The position numbers were made by a program, and so were the translations under genes. Under the pieces are notes generated by a model. It saw nothing but the letters and a program-made list of their open reading frames with translations. It did no database searches and was not told the DNA's origin. A stretch of 64,000 bases of DNA from Panicum virgatum (taxonomy: Eukaryota; Streptophyta; Magnoliopsida; Poales; Poaceae), in contig NC_053137.1 of assembly GCF_016808335.1 (NCBI RefSeq), positions 48,475,781 through 48,539,780 of the forward strand. Reading direction: 5' to 3'. Below are positions 21,459 to 33,356 of the stretch, one piece after another; position 1 is the first letter of the stretch; each line of letters opens with the position of its first letter.

Positions 21459-24400
21459 CTACAAACCCAAGCCCCCCCTGCCAGTAAAATGCCTGGACAA
21501 TCCTCTCCCTAGTTGACCTTCTAAGAAAAAGGCCGCCCCTGTATACCTACGCTGTTCTGTTAACTTACAGTTCCTACTAAAACTACGATTTCGACTACTG
21601 CTACCCTGTTGTTTACCTTGGTCAGTGTAGAAGGATGATGGGTTCTCCCCACCATCTTCCAAAACCCCTCTGCCAACCTGAAGCCTGTGATGGTACTGTT
21701 GTGCAAACTCACCTGCCTGATCTATGTCATGGCCTGAGGAGCTAGGGTTGCAGCTAGACCTTTGCCTCAAGTAGCTCAGCTCGTCTTCCTCAGGTATTAC
21801 CGATGAGCTCACTGGGTGCATATGATCCGAGGCTCCAGATATGTTGTCATACTCCATGTTACCCAAGTTCCTGGTGCTGTTAGTGCTATTGCTGCTGAGA
21901 GTGCTGCTTGACCCTGCATCAGAGTTGCTGAACAGTGAAGAGCTGTCACTTCGACTAAAGCCTGGTACCTGGTACGACCATGCGTCGGATGCTTCCGATG
22001 TGTGTGTGTGGTTGTGCACTGCATGATCCTTCCACAACTCTCCACCTCGGTGCATGCTCACATAAATGCCTCCCAAAGGAGTGGATCCTGAATCTGCCAT
22101 CTCCTTGGGTTTCTTAGCATGCGATGCACCTTGTTTAAGCATTGCTTTCCTTACAGACTCTGGCACACGCGGTGAACACCTGATTGAGTTAACACAACAT
22201 AATTTTAGGATAATCAACAGAATAGATATGACCATATGCAGCATTACTACATTGTTATAAGTGAGAGTGGCACCGTGTTTACCTTGCATAAAGCAGCATG
22301 TATGCACATTTTGACAGGACCTTTTTGAGAGAAACAGGTTTCACCTACAGACAACATTACAGGCTATTAAGCCAGGAACAATAGTTCAAGTGGCGCATGT
22401 AGATTCGAGAAAAGACTGGCACATGTAGCCAGGCAAGTAGCCTTTTTCAAAAAAAAAAGAGAGAGAGAGACAAAATCCATCAGGATTCCAATACAAGGTC
22501 AGTCTTTCATTGAATATTCAAAAACTAATGCCAGATAAAGAAATTAGTAAAAGAAAAAATAATCGATGCTATAACATGGTATCATTTTAATTTCTTCCAC
22601 TATGTACACATTGTACTAGGCAGGTTCAGACGTCTTATTTACCTTGCGATCGTCCATCTCGTGCCACTTCCCCTGAGGATCCTTCACATAACATACATAA
22701 TGACCAGAGATGGTTGTATTCATAACATCATGATGGACAACCACAGCATACAAGCTGTACACAGGACTATAATCATCTGTTTTGCACATGAATTGAGACA
22801 AATTCAAGTGCTCTGGGAACTTGACATCCTTGCTGATCTTACCAAAAACACCAGACTGTTCAAAGAGAAAGGATTTGCATTAAATGTGAACACTATGTTG
22901 CTATATAAATTTGTTCCAGACCCAACACAGGAAAATATATACAAAAACGAATTTATTGATAGCAAATGGTATATTAGAGTAAGGAAATAGCCTAAGATTG
23001 TTAATGGTACCTGATATCTTTTCAGTGCGATTGTCAGAATATTTGGCGCCTCTGATATTGTCAACTTCTTTTTGGCACGCTCATAAGACATGCATCTGAT
23101 GAGAATACACGAGTTCAAGAAGATAGGTAGATAGAAGCAAAAGAAGGATCGGTTCAGGTATTGTTAGGCTAATGATTAGACAAGTAGGCATTGCTAAGTA
23201 ATGCATTCATTTCTCACATAAACATCAAGTAATGATTCCAAGTGATTACCAAACTGAAGTCCTACAACAAGTGAAATTGCTACAAGTTTAGAAACTCAGT
23301 AACTGACACTACTTTAGTTGAAGATCAGTTGCTGATTTAAGGTCCTTGATTTAGCATTTTAGCTCAAGTTTCCTTGACTAAGCAAGGTGGTATATGCAAG
23401 TGCACAAAGCATGTAGATAAGATAAACAATAAAACTGAACCGACCTGCTACAATGGTATCTATTATCACCATCTAAAACTTCTGAAGATGTGAACCGACG
23501 AAGTGCACCTTCAAGGGTATTGACATCCCCATCTATTTCAACAGTTAAATCCAAAATACGTTCAGACTGTGCTGAACTGACCTGACACTTTGTGCATATT
23601 ATCTAGGGGAAAAAAAGGAAACTATTATAAGATAATATAAATATGCATTTTCATGACATCCAATGCTGCCACTGGAAGTCTGTGGGCATGGAAAGGCTGT
23701 GTGTTCCGCGGGAAGAAAACCTTGGATTGTAGATAGCCCCCGAATGTTAACTGCACCAGAGTTGATTCTTCAGCTAGCTTGTGGACACCATTTTTCTTTG
23801 CTTCCTTCATGCTAGCAGATTGCATAGTATCAATTGCATACCTGTTAAAGTTATCACTCATCAATTTATGAAAACAGTATTCCTAGTGAGAAGATTTCAC
23901 TGAATATATAGAGGACACATTCAATAAAACCAATTATTAGGGATATTGTTTTGGATCAAGTTTTTGCTACCAACAAAAAAGCAAATAACTCTTCTTTTAT
24001 TCATGTTTCAGTTTAAATAGATCAATCAGTGGAAGGACCAATGAGACATGTGGAACAATTGTGTTCGTCATGAGATAAGAGGGTACCTACGAGTGTGCAA
24101 AAGAAAACTCCATGACATTTGGCCCATAGAATGCAATGAATATACTATAGTACTACCAAAAAACAGATATGGGCATCAATGTACACCATTCCATCCCAGC
24201 AGAGAGCTCCATCAAATGTATGGATACACATATTTATTATGGAAGTTTCACAATTGCATTTACTCCAGAAGGTCCCATCATTGCATGGTAGATCAGTTTG
24301 CAATTTACAATCACCAGAATATTTTCTTTACCTACTGCCCCACCTAAGAATTATTGCCATCTGGCCGTGTCTCCTTTAGAATGCCACTTTGTCATGGGCA

Positions 24401-27400
24401 TTCATGATTACTGTAGAGAGATAGGAAAACACCACACACCCTTAGGGAGGGGTGACCTTTCATATATATAGCCAATACAATATGGCTTGGTTTGCAAGTA
24501 CAAATACATATACACGTATCATGGCTATACATACTCTAATAATTACTTTGTCAAACAGGATAGCCCTGTATAACATGTCTGCAGCGCAAACATTGGATAT
24601 CCACACATGTGAACACAGACTAGCATAGCAGCGCTGACACCATGACACTAACCCAAAAAAAAAATCAGTAAGTTGGGCTCTGCTGTCATTCTGTTGGAAT
24701 GTATAGTAAAATGGTAGTGTACTTCATAAGGTGTTCCATTAATTTTTCAACTGTTCATCTAATTATCTGAAAAGAACAGCGATAGTTCTTAGCATCCCCA
24801 CTAGTGTACTAATTCAGCCAATAAACATGTTAGAAAAACAGCAAGTGCAAAGCTTTGACATGGGGTGTTCATCAGCGCTTCATAATTTTACCTGTGGTTG
24901 CATATATTCAGATACTAAATTATAGGGAAGAAAATTAAGATAAAGAGTTTCCTTTATCCAAAGGCAACTAAATATGCTGATAAGGAGTATATTAGATATA
25001 GTTTGAAAAATAGCCTTACACAATATTCTCAGTCACAATGATATCATATTTCTTGCATGAATGCATGACCAAAAATATTGATAATCAGAAAATAGGTGTG
25101 CAATATTTCCTATTGAAAGGTAACAAAGAGTATATTGAGTACGAAGGCATCAGAAATAGTTTGGAATAATACCCCTCAAGAGTAGCTCAGTCACAGCAAT
25201 AACATAAACTTTTTGTGTGGGTTTTCAAGAAACACATACACAATCATCAACATTATGCAAAACATCATCAGTATACTGAGCATAACTTGATCAGCCATCA
25301 CTAGTTCCAGGCACATGGATGCTAACTATATGACCTAGGAAGTTAAGCAGTGAAAAGAAAAATTCTCACCTTAGAAATTCGTGAGCATCTTCTTCTCTAC
25401 CCTGGCCAAAGCTAGTCCCAATTTCGTTCAGATGAGATAGTATTCCAGTAGGTGATACTGGAGCATTTCCACGCTTGCCCTCTGCCAGGACCTTTTCCAA
25501 CTCACACATGAAACACCATTCCTTTTTGGAACCTAGAAAATACAAAAGTCTACATTATTAACAAAAGAAATACAAAATTGAACAAAGAAAATATAGGTTG
25601 AGTGTAAATTACAATTTCGTGAATGATATCCTTCCAAAAGATAGGCTGTAAGTGGTCGGGTAAATGCCAAACACTGAAGAACAGCATTCGCATAGCAGCT
25701 GCAAAAGAAACAAAGATAGGGAGGTTAGCAAAGAGAACAGTATTAAGTGCCACACTCAGATTTGACAAATTACTCCCAATTAATAAAGTGACCTAACATG
25801 TTTAACAATAAATTGGTTACTACTATGACATGGTAAAACAATATAATCTTGTTAAACATAATGCAAACAGTATACAATATCCTGAGAAGAAACACCAGCT
25901 ACTGGATAGTTTGATTTGCATCGGTGCTTGAGGTGTCAGCACGTTGCCTAGTTTGATCTGAACCATCCTTGTGAAACAGTTTGAATGAAAGCGTTGACAT
26001 TTGTAAAGTGTAAGCTACTAGCTTCCATGGTTTGGGAATCAATAGGATAACACTAGTACTGCAGCCAATGTGCAGCATACAGCTTGCCAGGCACTGGACA
26101 ATTCACAAATAGTAGAATGGAGAACTACCCGTCATTGTATAATTATAGAGTTAAATACACCAGCGGCCCTCGAACTTGTCCCCAGGTGCCACCAAGGTTC
26201 ACGAACTCGCAAAATCAAAATTTGGCACCCTGAACTTGTTAAGTTGTGCCACTTAGGTCCATAACCCTTCAAGGAGCATGAATATATGCAAAAAAGCCCT
26301 TGAGTTTTTTCATCTTCTATATCTACGTCCTCCTCGTCACTTTCATCTTCTATATCTTGTGGGAGAGGTGAAAGTGACGAGGAGGACGTAGATATAGAAG
26401 ATGAAAAAACTCAAGGGCTTTTTTGCATATATTCATGCTCCTTGAAGGGTTATGGACCTAAGTGGCACAACTTAACAAGTTCAGAGTGCCAGATTTTGAT
26501 TTTGCGAGTTCGTGGACCTAAGTGGCACCTGGGGACAAGTTCGAGGGCCGCTGGTGTATTTAACTCATAATTATACTATGTGGAACCTTTTCAAAAGAAA
26601 ATTCATGCTGAATCTTTTAAACCTTCTCCAACCTAATGATCTAGCCATGCTATAGTGGAGAACTCACTGCTACAAATAAAACTACATTAAGATAACATCA
26701 AATTCATAAAATCATATGCATATTGATGAAGCTTACAAGGAAAGTCATGTATTACTGATTACTAATGTTGAGAGCCCTGTGCAGCCTAGCCTGTTTACAA
26801 ATTACAACCCTATGTATTTAACGTAGTACCACCAGGTTAACTATATTACTATCTTATGCTATACAAATGCTAATGAGCTCCATTCCTAATGCAATGAGAA
26901 TCAATCAGATCCTAGAAAAGTGAAAACAGTGGTATTAATTGCACTTTAAAGCCGACAATACCATCCCATTTGTTTATTCTCATGTGTATTGAAGTGAATC
27001 CCAGTCCATATAAAATAAAATGCATATTCAGTCAATACATAAAGCACATTAACGAACTAAGTATAGGAGAAGTATGACAGTATGAAGCAGTGATAAAATG
27101 GACCAGCTACTGGATTAACACATCAACATGGTTCATTAGTTATGATCGAGAAAACATAGTTAATAAATTCTACCATTCATACTTTAATAGAAGAAGAGAA
27201 TTAAATAGTTGCTGAGCATGATTTAAGGAAACGCTACAGAAGTTAGGTACAGATATTAACAATCTCCAAATAAAACCATGTTGGATATGCTTAAATGCTT
27301 AATAGAAGCACGTGAATGTTCACAGCCATATAGCATACGTTTCCTGTATGCAATAATAACTGATCCATTAATCAATTACCTATTGCCAAGGTTGCATAGA

Positions 27401-30400
27401 CCAAAAGGATGCAGTTCCAACTTCTCGAAGTTGTAGAGTTCGATGAAGTGTTTGAATGGAAAAAGTGCCTGACAAGTTAGGATAATCATCAGGCAATATG
27501 GTTGTATAGCAGTATATGTTACTCCCTCCATTCCAAATTGTAGGCCGTTTTAGTTTTGTCCTATGTCAAACTTCTCTAACTTTGACCAAGTATATAGAAA
27601 AATATATTGATATGTACAGTGCCAAATAAATGTACATAATAATATATCTCATAAAGGGTTTAAGAAATTAATTTTGTAGATGTTACAGCATTTTTTCCCC
27701 ATAAACTTGGTCAAAGTTGGAAAGGTTTGACTTAGGACAAAACTAAAATGACCTACGTTTTATAACTGAGGTAGTGATTAACTGAGGTACCCAGTTCTAT
27801 TTACCAATTCTGTTGGATAATGCCTCACAACTTTCGGAGCTGTTTGTTGTCTGGCATATTTCTTTTCTATTGATGGATTATTTGGCACCACTCCTGTACT
27901 ATCTGGCCTTGCACATAGACCAGGCGAGTTATCTCCCCTTTTAGATGGGTTGCATGATAAACCATCTGCACTACTGTGACTGTGAGTGGAAGAAACTTTG
28001 TCAACAGCTGACATGCATGGCAAATTTCTAGAGCTTTCATGGTTAACTGTTCCAATAGCTTGCTTGTTGGATTGCTCCATTTCACTCTCCAACTCAGTAT
28101 GCTGGTCATGAGTAGTGAGAGAATTTTTTTCATGAACAGCATTGTCATGAACTTTGCAAGCTTCACTTGTAGTTGTAAGCCTTGAGCAATCAACAAGTTC
28201 TGCCTTCCCAGTAAACTGAGAATATTCCGCAGAGGACTCTGCTGCATTTGACGGCTTATCAGAGGGCATATCCTTGAGCTCTACTCGAGCCACCACATTC
28301 TCTGGTGTACCATCTCGTGTGGCACCAAGACCTGGTGGATGGCATTCATCTCTGTGTCCTTTTCTCCAGTGATCTATTTGGCATTTGAAGGTGCTGCAAC
28401 CAACAAGAAGGAAATTACTTTTTTCTTGAGAAAAATGGAAAGAAGTTCCAGCCTCTGAAGGAAGTTACTGAAGTAAAACAATCATACGATAGAGCTGTCT
28501 TATTCCACACATAATAAGGGATTACAGACATTACCCTCTTGATTAAGGATCTTAGAAGTGATGCCATACAATGCATGTTACATTGTAAAAGAGGGATGCA
28601 TGCGATTTCTGAAGCAAAAGTCTTAGTGACTTGATACGGAGGAAGTCATGGACTGTCAGAGTTGGTTTCAGGACCATGAGCTACTGGGTCTGGAGAAATC
28701 CTTTATCTTATTCTTCAGTTTACATGTTTCAACTTTCAAGTTCTTGGCTATAGTTTTCATAAGAAAACTGTTAATATAAGTAACACAGCTCAAGGATGAG
28801 AATAATTCGTGCATGCACTAATCAAGGAATTTGCGAACATAAATTGCCTTCACCTTATAACAACACAATAAATCCAACATCGTGTGATCAAGTGATGCTT
28901 CATTTCATATGCTCCTAAGTACATTTTTCTTGATTAAAGATGTATACAATGAAAACATAAATATAAACACGATTCTTAAGACATTAGCAGGCCATGAATT
29001 TGTTTCACATCTCTATTTCATTGAAAGGGTAACAAAATGGAAAATGAGGTCTCCATTGAAAAGGAGGGTCCAAAAAGAGCTCACAGATCCGACATCATTA
29101 TTTGATATATTGCCAATCGAGTAGTTGACATTGGCTAAAATATGAGGAATGGGCCCTCCACATCACATAGACGTATTGCCAAACAGAAGCTGAAAGCATA
29201 CTTAGGTCTCGGTTATTTTCATTTGCCTAATATGAAGGGGACATGAAACTACCTGCATTCCCAGATTGTCTATATTAAATCCTATCAAACCTATATTGTA
29301 GTACTCATAACTCATCAACGCAACATAAAAGAAGAAAAGGTATTCCTAGTAATTGACTTTCACAGTATGAATGCCCCATTTTTACAGACTGGCTGAAATG
29401 TCGAGCACATAAATGTACAATGATTAGACCATCTGTCTAGCGTGACAACCCAAGATGAGTAATCTGCTAATCAATAAATCAAGACATTTGTTATGAGCGT
29501 GGTGGGATTGAGAGGATTGCGGAGGAAGAAGGGGCGGCTGCTGCCGCGCTACAGTACCCTCAGTGCTAGAGTTCCCGCGGGTACTGTTCACGAGGCGGCG
29601 GCTGCGAGGGCGAGAGAGCGGCGGCTAGGGTTGGGGGCGCTGGGAACGCCGGCCGCGGGGTTCGCCCACGGCCGGCAAGAGAGAAGGGATTTCCTTCTAA
29701 TCTCTTGCTTGATTAGATTGATACATCTCCTCTCTTTATATAGAGAGGTTTACTTGACCCCTAAGCAAGCGACTAATTAACCCTAATGGGCTAAGGCCCA
29801 ATAGGCCCTTGACTCCTCTAACACTACACCCCACCTGGACATGCAGCTCGTCCTCGAGCTGCAACCTAACAATGACGCTAACGATGACTCCACTAGACGC
29901 AAATCGAAAACCTAAGAACAAGCCTTTTACATCTCGGCTTATTTTAAATAAACTGCAATTCTTTATTTTTGACTCTTGAAGATACGGCGGACACCCTCCT
30001 TGTGCTGGACCTGCACGTAAGTAGCCGCCTGGATCCCATGGAGACCATCGGAACGAGAGGGGAGGACAGGTATGGCCACCGGAAATTAGTCGCGACAGCG
30101 ACCAGCGGAGACGTCCTTGTGGTGGCCGGTGACGGAACGTGATGGCGCCAGGCAATGTGCCTCCGCCGATGTCAAGGAGGAAAGCGCATCCCCTATCGCT
30201 GTTGTAGAATTGGAGTTCACTACCATGCATGCGCGTGAAGACAGCGGCGAGTTGGCACGAGCGCTGGTGGCCGTCTGACGGGGCGAGGTCGCACCCCCAT
30301 TTGCCGAGGTCGCGCCCCCAATTGCCGAGGTCGATCGCTGTCAAAGCCGCCTCTTGCATCTCCAAGCGCATCTTCTGTAGCCGTCGCCGCGCTAGGAGGC

Positions 30401-33337
30401 CACGTGCTGCAGCCTGCAGCCGCACCGCCGCCGATGCCTGGATGCCATCCACGCCCCCGAAGAAAGCGCGTGCGCAGTGCTGTTGCGGTGGCGCGGGGCT
30501 AGTGGCGGTGAACGGCGGGATTGGCGCAGGAGGAAAGGACAACGGTGCCGGGCTGCTGCTCTCCGCGGCAACCAGGAGCCCACAGGCTGGTTGCGGGACC
30601 TGCGGCGCGACGAAATCCTCCGGGATAACCGGATCCAACGGCAGAGGCGGCTGCGCTGAGGGTGATGGCGTGCCTTTGACCGCCGCCAGCCGCGTCAACT
30701 GGTGCGAGGTCGCCGCGAAGGAGGAAGGCGGCAGGCACTCAACCGGCGCAAGGGCTGCCGTCGACGGCCACCCGGGTGCGGATGGCGGGCACACGAACGG
30801 CGACGGCGGCGACCACACGGGCGTTGAGGGTGGCAACCAGACGGGCGGCGACGGCGGCGACCATACAGGCTTCGAGGGCGGCCACGCGACCGGTGCCAGG
30901 GCCACCATCTGTGCGGAGAAGTCGTCCACCTGGCGCTGCAGGAGAAGGTCGCGGATCCCGGCCAACTGTTGGCCCAAGTTGAGGACGGCGGCGGTTAACT
31001 GCGCCGGCGTCATGACAAAGTTGGGGGGCGTCGTGCCCTGGGGGAACGACGAGGATGGCGCGGTTGAGGACGAAGAGAGCGCGAGTTCCATGGTGGACGA
31101 CGGTGGTGGCAGCGGCGGTGGCGGTGGTTGGGGGGCGGAGGTCGCAGGGGCCTGACATCTCTGATACCAGATGTTATGAGCGTGGTGGGATTGAGAGGAT
31201 TGTGGAGGAAGAAGGGGCGGCTGCTGCCGCGCTACAGTACCCACAGTGCTAGAGTTCCCGTGGGTACTGTTCACGAGGCGGCGGCTGCGAGGGCGAGAGA
31301 GCGGCGGCTAGGGTTGGGGGCGCTGGGAACGCCGGCCGCGGGGTTCGCCCACGGCCGGCAAGAGAGAAGGGATTTCCTTCTAATCTCTTGCTTGATTAGA
31401 TTGATACATCTCCTCTCCTTATATAGAGAGGTTTACTTGACCCCTAAGCAAGCGACTAATTAACCATAATGGGCTAAGGCCCAATAGGCCCTTGACTCCT
31501 CTAACAACATTGCTCTGTGTGTGCGTGCGGGGGGCGGGGGGAGCGCTTCCCCACATATTTTCTTCAAAAAAAAAGAATGAATCAAGCCATTAATCTGCCA
31601 ATGCATGCAGTACATCTTTAGTGTTTTCAATTTTGAAAGAGACCTTTGAGGTTTCATTTCTAGTGAAGCACGTACCTTGCAAAGGAAATATTGTTTGTAC
31701 AGGCAACACAACTCAATGATGAGAATAATTTGTGCATGCACTAATCTCTACTGGGAACTTGCGAACATAAATTACCTAGGATTCACCTTGTAGTAACACA
31801 TTAATTGGTGGAATTCTGCTCCTCAAGACTATAGTAACACAACATAACCTAAGAAAATCAATGCTTAATTTCATATGCTCCTAAACCTTTTCTTGAATAA
31901 AAATGCACACAATAAAAACATTTTTTTAAAAAAAATGCATCTCTTAAGAGACTGGGGACCCCTACATTTGTTTCACATCTCCTTTTCAGGCAGTTGGAGA
32001 AGTAAAGTAGCATGCAAAGTGGTATAAAAGTGGAAAACAAGGTCTTTCATCATTTATAATTGGACAAATTGACAGTTGAGGTTGGCTAAAATTAATGGAA
32101 TGGGCCCTCCAAATCACATAGATGTCTTGCCAAACAAAATCTGACGGTATAATTCAATATTATCTCTCCATACTTCATTTACCTAATATGAAAGAGGCAT
32201 GCAAAACTATCTAAGCATAACTCAAATTCCCCATGCTACATCCTCTGCGCAACCCATAGCGTTGAAGTATAGATCAATGCAATCAATGCAACAGAGAATC
32301 ACACAAAAGGCAATCTCGATTCCCTAGCAACTAACTTTCAAATATTAACTCTGTTTTATAGAAAGGATGAATTATTGAACTTGACTCAGTAAATATACAG
32401 TCAAATGAAACCACCTGTCCAGCATAAATTTCCAAACTATAAGAACTGCTACGCCAACAAACGAAGCGCAAACAAGAAAAAACCACTAATGCATGCCAGT
32501 TCTAAGGTAACTTTTATCTGAAAGCAGCATCCCCGCTCAAAGCTAATGCCAGTACTAGGGTAATTTGAAATGAAATAACTGATGAAACTATATGTAACGA
32601 AATTGTAGCACAAGTATCAGAGAGGCAATGCTGGTCCCGACCCACTCCTTGTTGAGCAGATAACTGATGGAACAATAAGCAGTCGGGGGGTAAGCCACTA
32701 GCCTGACACGCTTGGGACCAAAAAACGATCGGAAGGGATAAACAATTCACACTGTAAGTCTATTGGCACTGTGCTAACTGCTAACACCTACAGAGCACCA
32801 AATCGATAACACCCCAGCTCAGTACTGAAAAAAAAAATGACGCGCCCGTCGCGCAATGCAGCAACATAATCGGCACGAATCGAAAAGGAGGAAACAAGAG
32901 CAGGACGGGGAGCTCACTGACCAGTACTTGACGCTCTTGCATCGCTTGCACCGGAGCGTCGTCGGCCTGGCGCACATCGCGCAGACGCCCTTCCCCGCCG
33001 GAGGGGAGGCCGCCGCCGCCGCCGCCGCAGCAGCAGCAGCAGCAGCAGCAGGAGCAGGAGCAGGAGCAGCAGCAACCACGGCAACCTCATCCTCCGCCTC
33101 GTTCGGCGCGGGGCGCGCCTCGGGGACGTCGGAGGCGCGGACGAACACGCCGCCGTACTGGCCGTAGCAGTAGGCCTCCTCCCTCTCGGCGATCTCGACC
33201 TCCTCCGCCGCCTGCCACGCGAGGCGGCGCACCTCCTCCCGCCGCGCCTCCGCGCGCTGCAGCCACGCGCTCGCCGCCATGCCGAGCGCCATGAGCGCGA
33301 CGGCGACCACCAGCGCCACCGCCGCCGACACCTCCAT
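21459..33337 (-). CDS. Ubiquitin-specific protease with MYND finger (UBP15/16/17 type)
   Basis: Eleven exons joined by GT-AG introns: 32922-33337, 27805-28393, 27380-27468, 25613-25698, 25370-25532, 23721-23841, 23445-23602, 23011-23095, 22643-22855, 22283-22344, 21459-22179. The phases close over 2703 bp (900 residues). An N-terminal hydrophobic segment (about 4-26) suggests a membrane anchor. After an Ala run comes a MYND zinc finger (Cys119 to Cys156; CAMC, CKRC, YC, H, H, C). The USP catalytic domain has its Cys box split over exons 3/4 (GLCNLGN|SCYANAVLQC, Cys about 366), GREEDAHEFLR, a CxxC pair, APNILTIALKRY, and the His box SGHYVCYVKD (His about 621) with WHEMDD. The tail is long and Ser-rich. 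The family removes ubiquitin from target proteins; plant relatives affect leaf growth and stress responses. MEVSAAV was chosen as start because the hydrophobic N-terminus follows. No frameshift was seen, so the gene looks functional despite three transposon-bearing introns. Confidence 0.92.
26148..26566. mobile_element. Foldback Mutator-type MITE in protease intron 3
   Basis: The ends are GAGTTAAATACACC and GGTGTATTTAACTC, flanked by the perfect 9-bp duplication ATAATTATA (26139-26147 and 26567-26575). The two halves are almost exact reverse complements over about 195 bp each, with a loop of roughly 25 bp near 26345-26370. Transcribed as part of the intron it would form a very long, nearly perfect RNA hairpin. 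The arm carries the same GAACTCGCAAAA / TTAGGTCC wording as the larger element at 9048-10407. Confidence 0.9.
27522..27774. mobile_element. Stowaway MITE occupying most of protease intron 2
   Basis: It starts CTCCCTCCATTCCAAATTGTAGG after TA (27520-27521) and ends with a decayed CTGAGGTAG near 27774. Inner words TTTAGTTTTGTCC and GGACAAAACTAAA are inverted. It fills about 253 of the 336 bp of intron 2 and ends about 30 bp from the exon 2 donor, so the host splice signals lie just outside it. Confidence 0.8.
28770..29440. repeat. Intron 1 duplication, copy 1
   Basis: Alignable by eye with about 31700-32410: shared words include GATGAGAATAAT(T)CGTGCATGCACTAATC, TTGCGAACATAAATT, TTTCATATGCTCCTAA and GAATGGGCCCTCCA. 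Copies differ by many substitutions and indels, so the duplication is old. Both are in intron 1 of the protease gene, on either side of the LTR element. Confidence 0.75.
29489..31506 (-). mobile_element. Non-autonomous LTR retrotransposon in protease intron 1, 2018 bp
   Basis: Two 335-bp LTRs (29489-29823 and 31172-31506) are flanked by the 5-bp target duplication ACATT (29484-29488 and 31507-31511). Orientation is minus, the same as the host gene. The PBS TGGTATCAGAG (complement of 31159-31169) lies 2 bp inside the right LTR, and a purine tract (AGGTGGGGTGTAG) precedes the left LTR. By eye the LTRs differ at five positions (about 1.5%), indicating a fairly recent insertion. The 1.35-kb interior has one long ORF but no protease, reverse transcriptase or integrase domains. 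It is probably a deletion derivative of a gypsy family, mobilised in trans. Confidence 0.92.
29736..31274 (-). CDS. Retroelement ORF with Pro-rich region and IQ motif
   Basis: An open frame of 512 codons runs from inside the right LTR through the interior into the left LTR. The likely start is MELALSSSSTAPSS at about 31091, after the PBS. The protein has a helical patch (MTPAQLTAAVLNLGQQLAG), a long WxPPSxPV-type Pro/Trp repeat region (VWSPPSPPVWLPPS), and an IQ-like calmodulin-binding motif (AAVRLQAAARGLLARRRLQ). The tail includes LQLEDELHVQ, a phrase I associate with the end of some grass gypsy pol genes. The front half may be a gag-like protein of its family and the tail a pol end joined by internal deletion. 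Function is unproven. Confidence 0.6.
   Translation of the reverse strand: MNSTHGNSSTVGTVARQQPPLLPPQSSQSHHAHNIWYQRCQAPATSAPQPPPPPLPPPSSTMELALSSSSTAPSSSFPQGTTPPNFVMTPAQLTAAVLNLGQQLAGIRDLLLQRQVDDFSAQMVALAPVAWPPSKPVWSPPSPPVWLPPSTPVWSPPSPFVCPPSAPGWPSTAALAPVECLPPSSFAATSHQLTRLAAVKGTPSPSAQPPLPLDPVIPEDFVAPQVPQPACGLLVAAESSSPAPLSFPPAPIPPFTATSPAPPQQHCARAFFGGVDGIQASAAVRLQAAARGLLARRRLQKMRLEMQEAALTAIDLGNWGRDLGKWGCDLAPSDGHQRSCQLAAVFTRMHGSELQFYNSDRGCAFLLDIGGGTLPGAITFRHRPPQGRLRWSLSRLISGGHTCPPLSFRWSPWDPGGYLRAGPAQGGCPPYLQESKIKNCSLFKISRDVKGLFLGFRFASSGVIVSVIVRLQLEDELHVQVGCSVRGVKGLLGLSPLGLISRLLRGQVNLSI
31700..32410. repeat. Intron 1 duplication, copy 2
   Basis: Partner of the segment at 28770-29440, in direct orientation. 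Shared words include GTGCATGCACTAATC, TTGCGAACATAAATTACC, TTTCATATGCTCCTAAA, TTTGTTTCACATCTC and AATGGGCCCTCCA. The LTR element lies between the copies and is not part of the duplication. Confidence 0.75.
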
Positions 33338-33356
33338 CCCCCCCCCCCCCCCCCCC
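33338..33356 (-). repeat. 19-base G run immediately before the protease start codon
   Basis: The plus strand has 19 consecutive C, so the mRNA has 19 G directly joined to AUG. An in-frame upstream ATG at 33847 exists only at this exact run length. Such a run can form G-quadruplex structure and is prone to length change or sequencing error. Confidence 0.9.

Noticed and set aside
30229..31155. Plus-strand ORF of 308 codons
   Set aside because: Antisense shadow of the retroelement ORF; Gly/Ala/Arg-rich with no recognisable domain.
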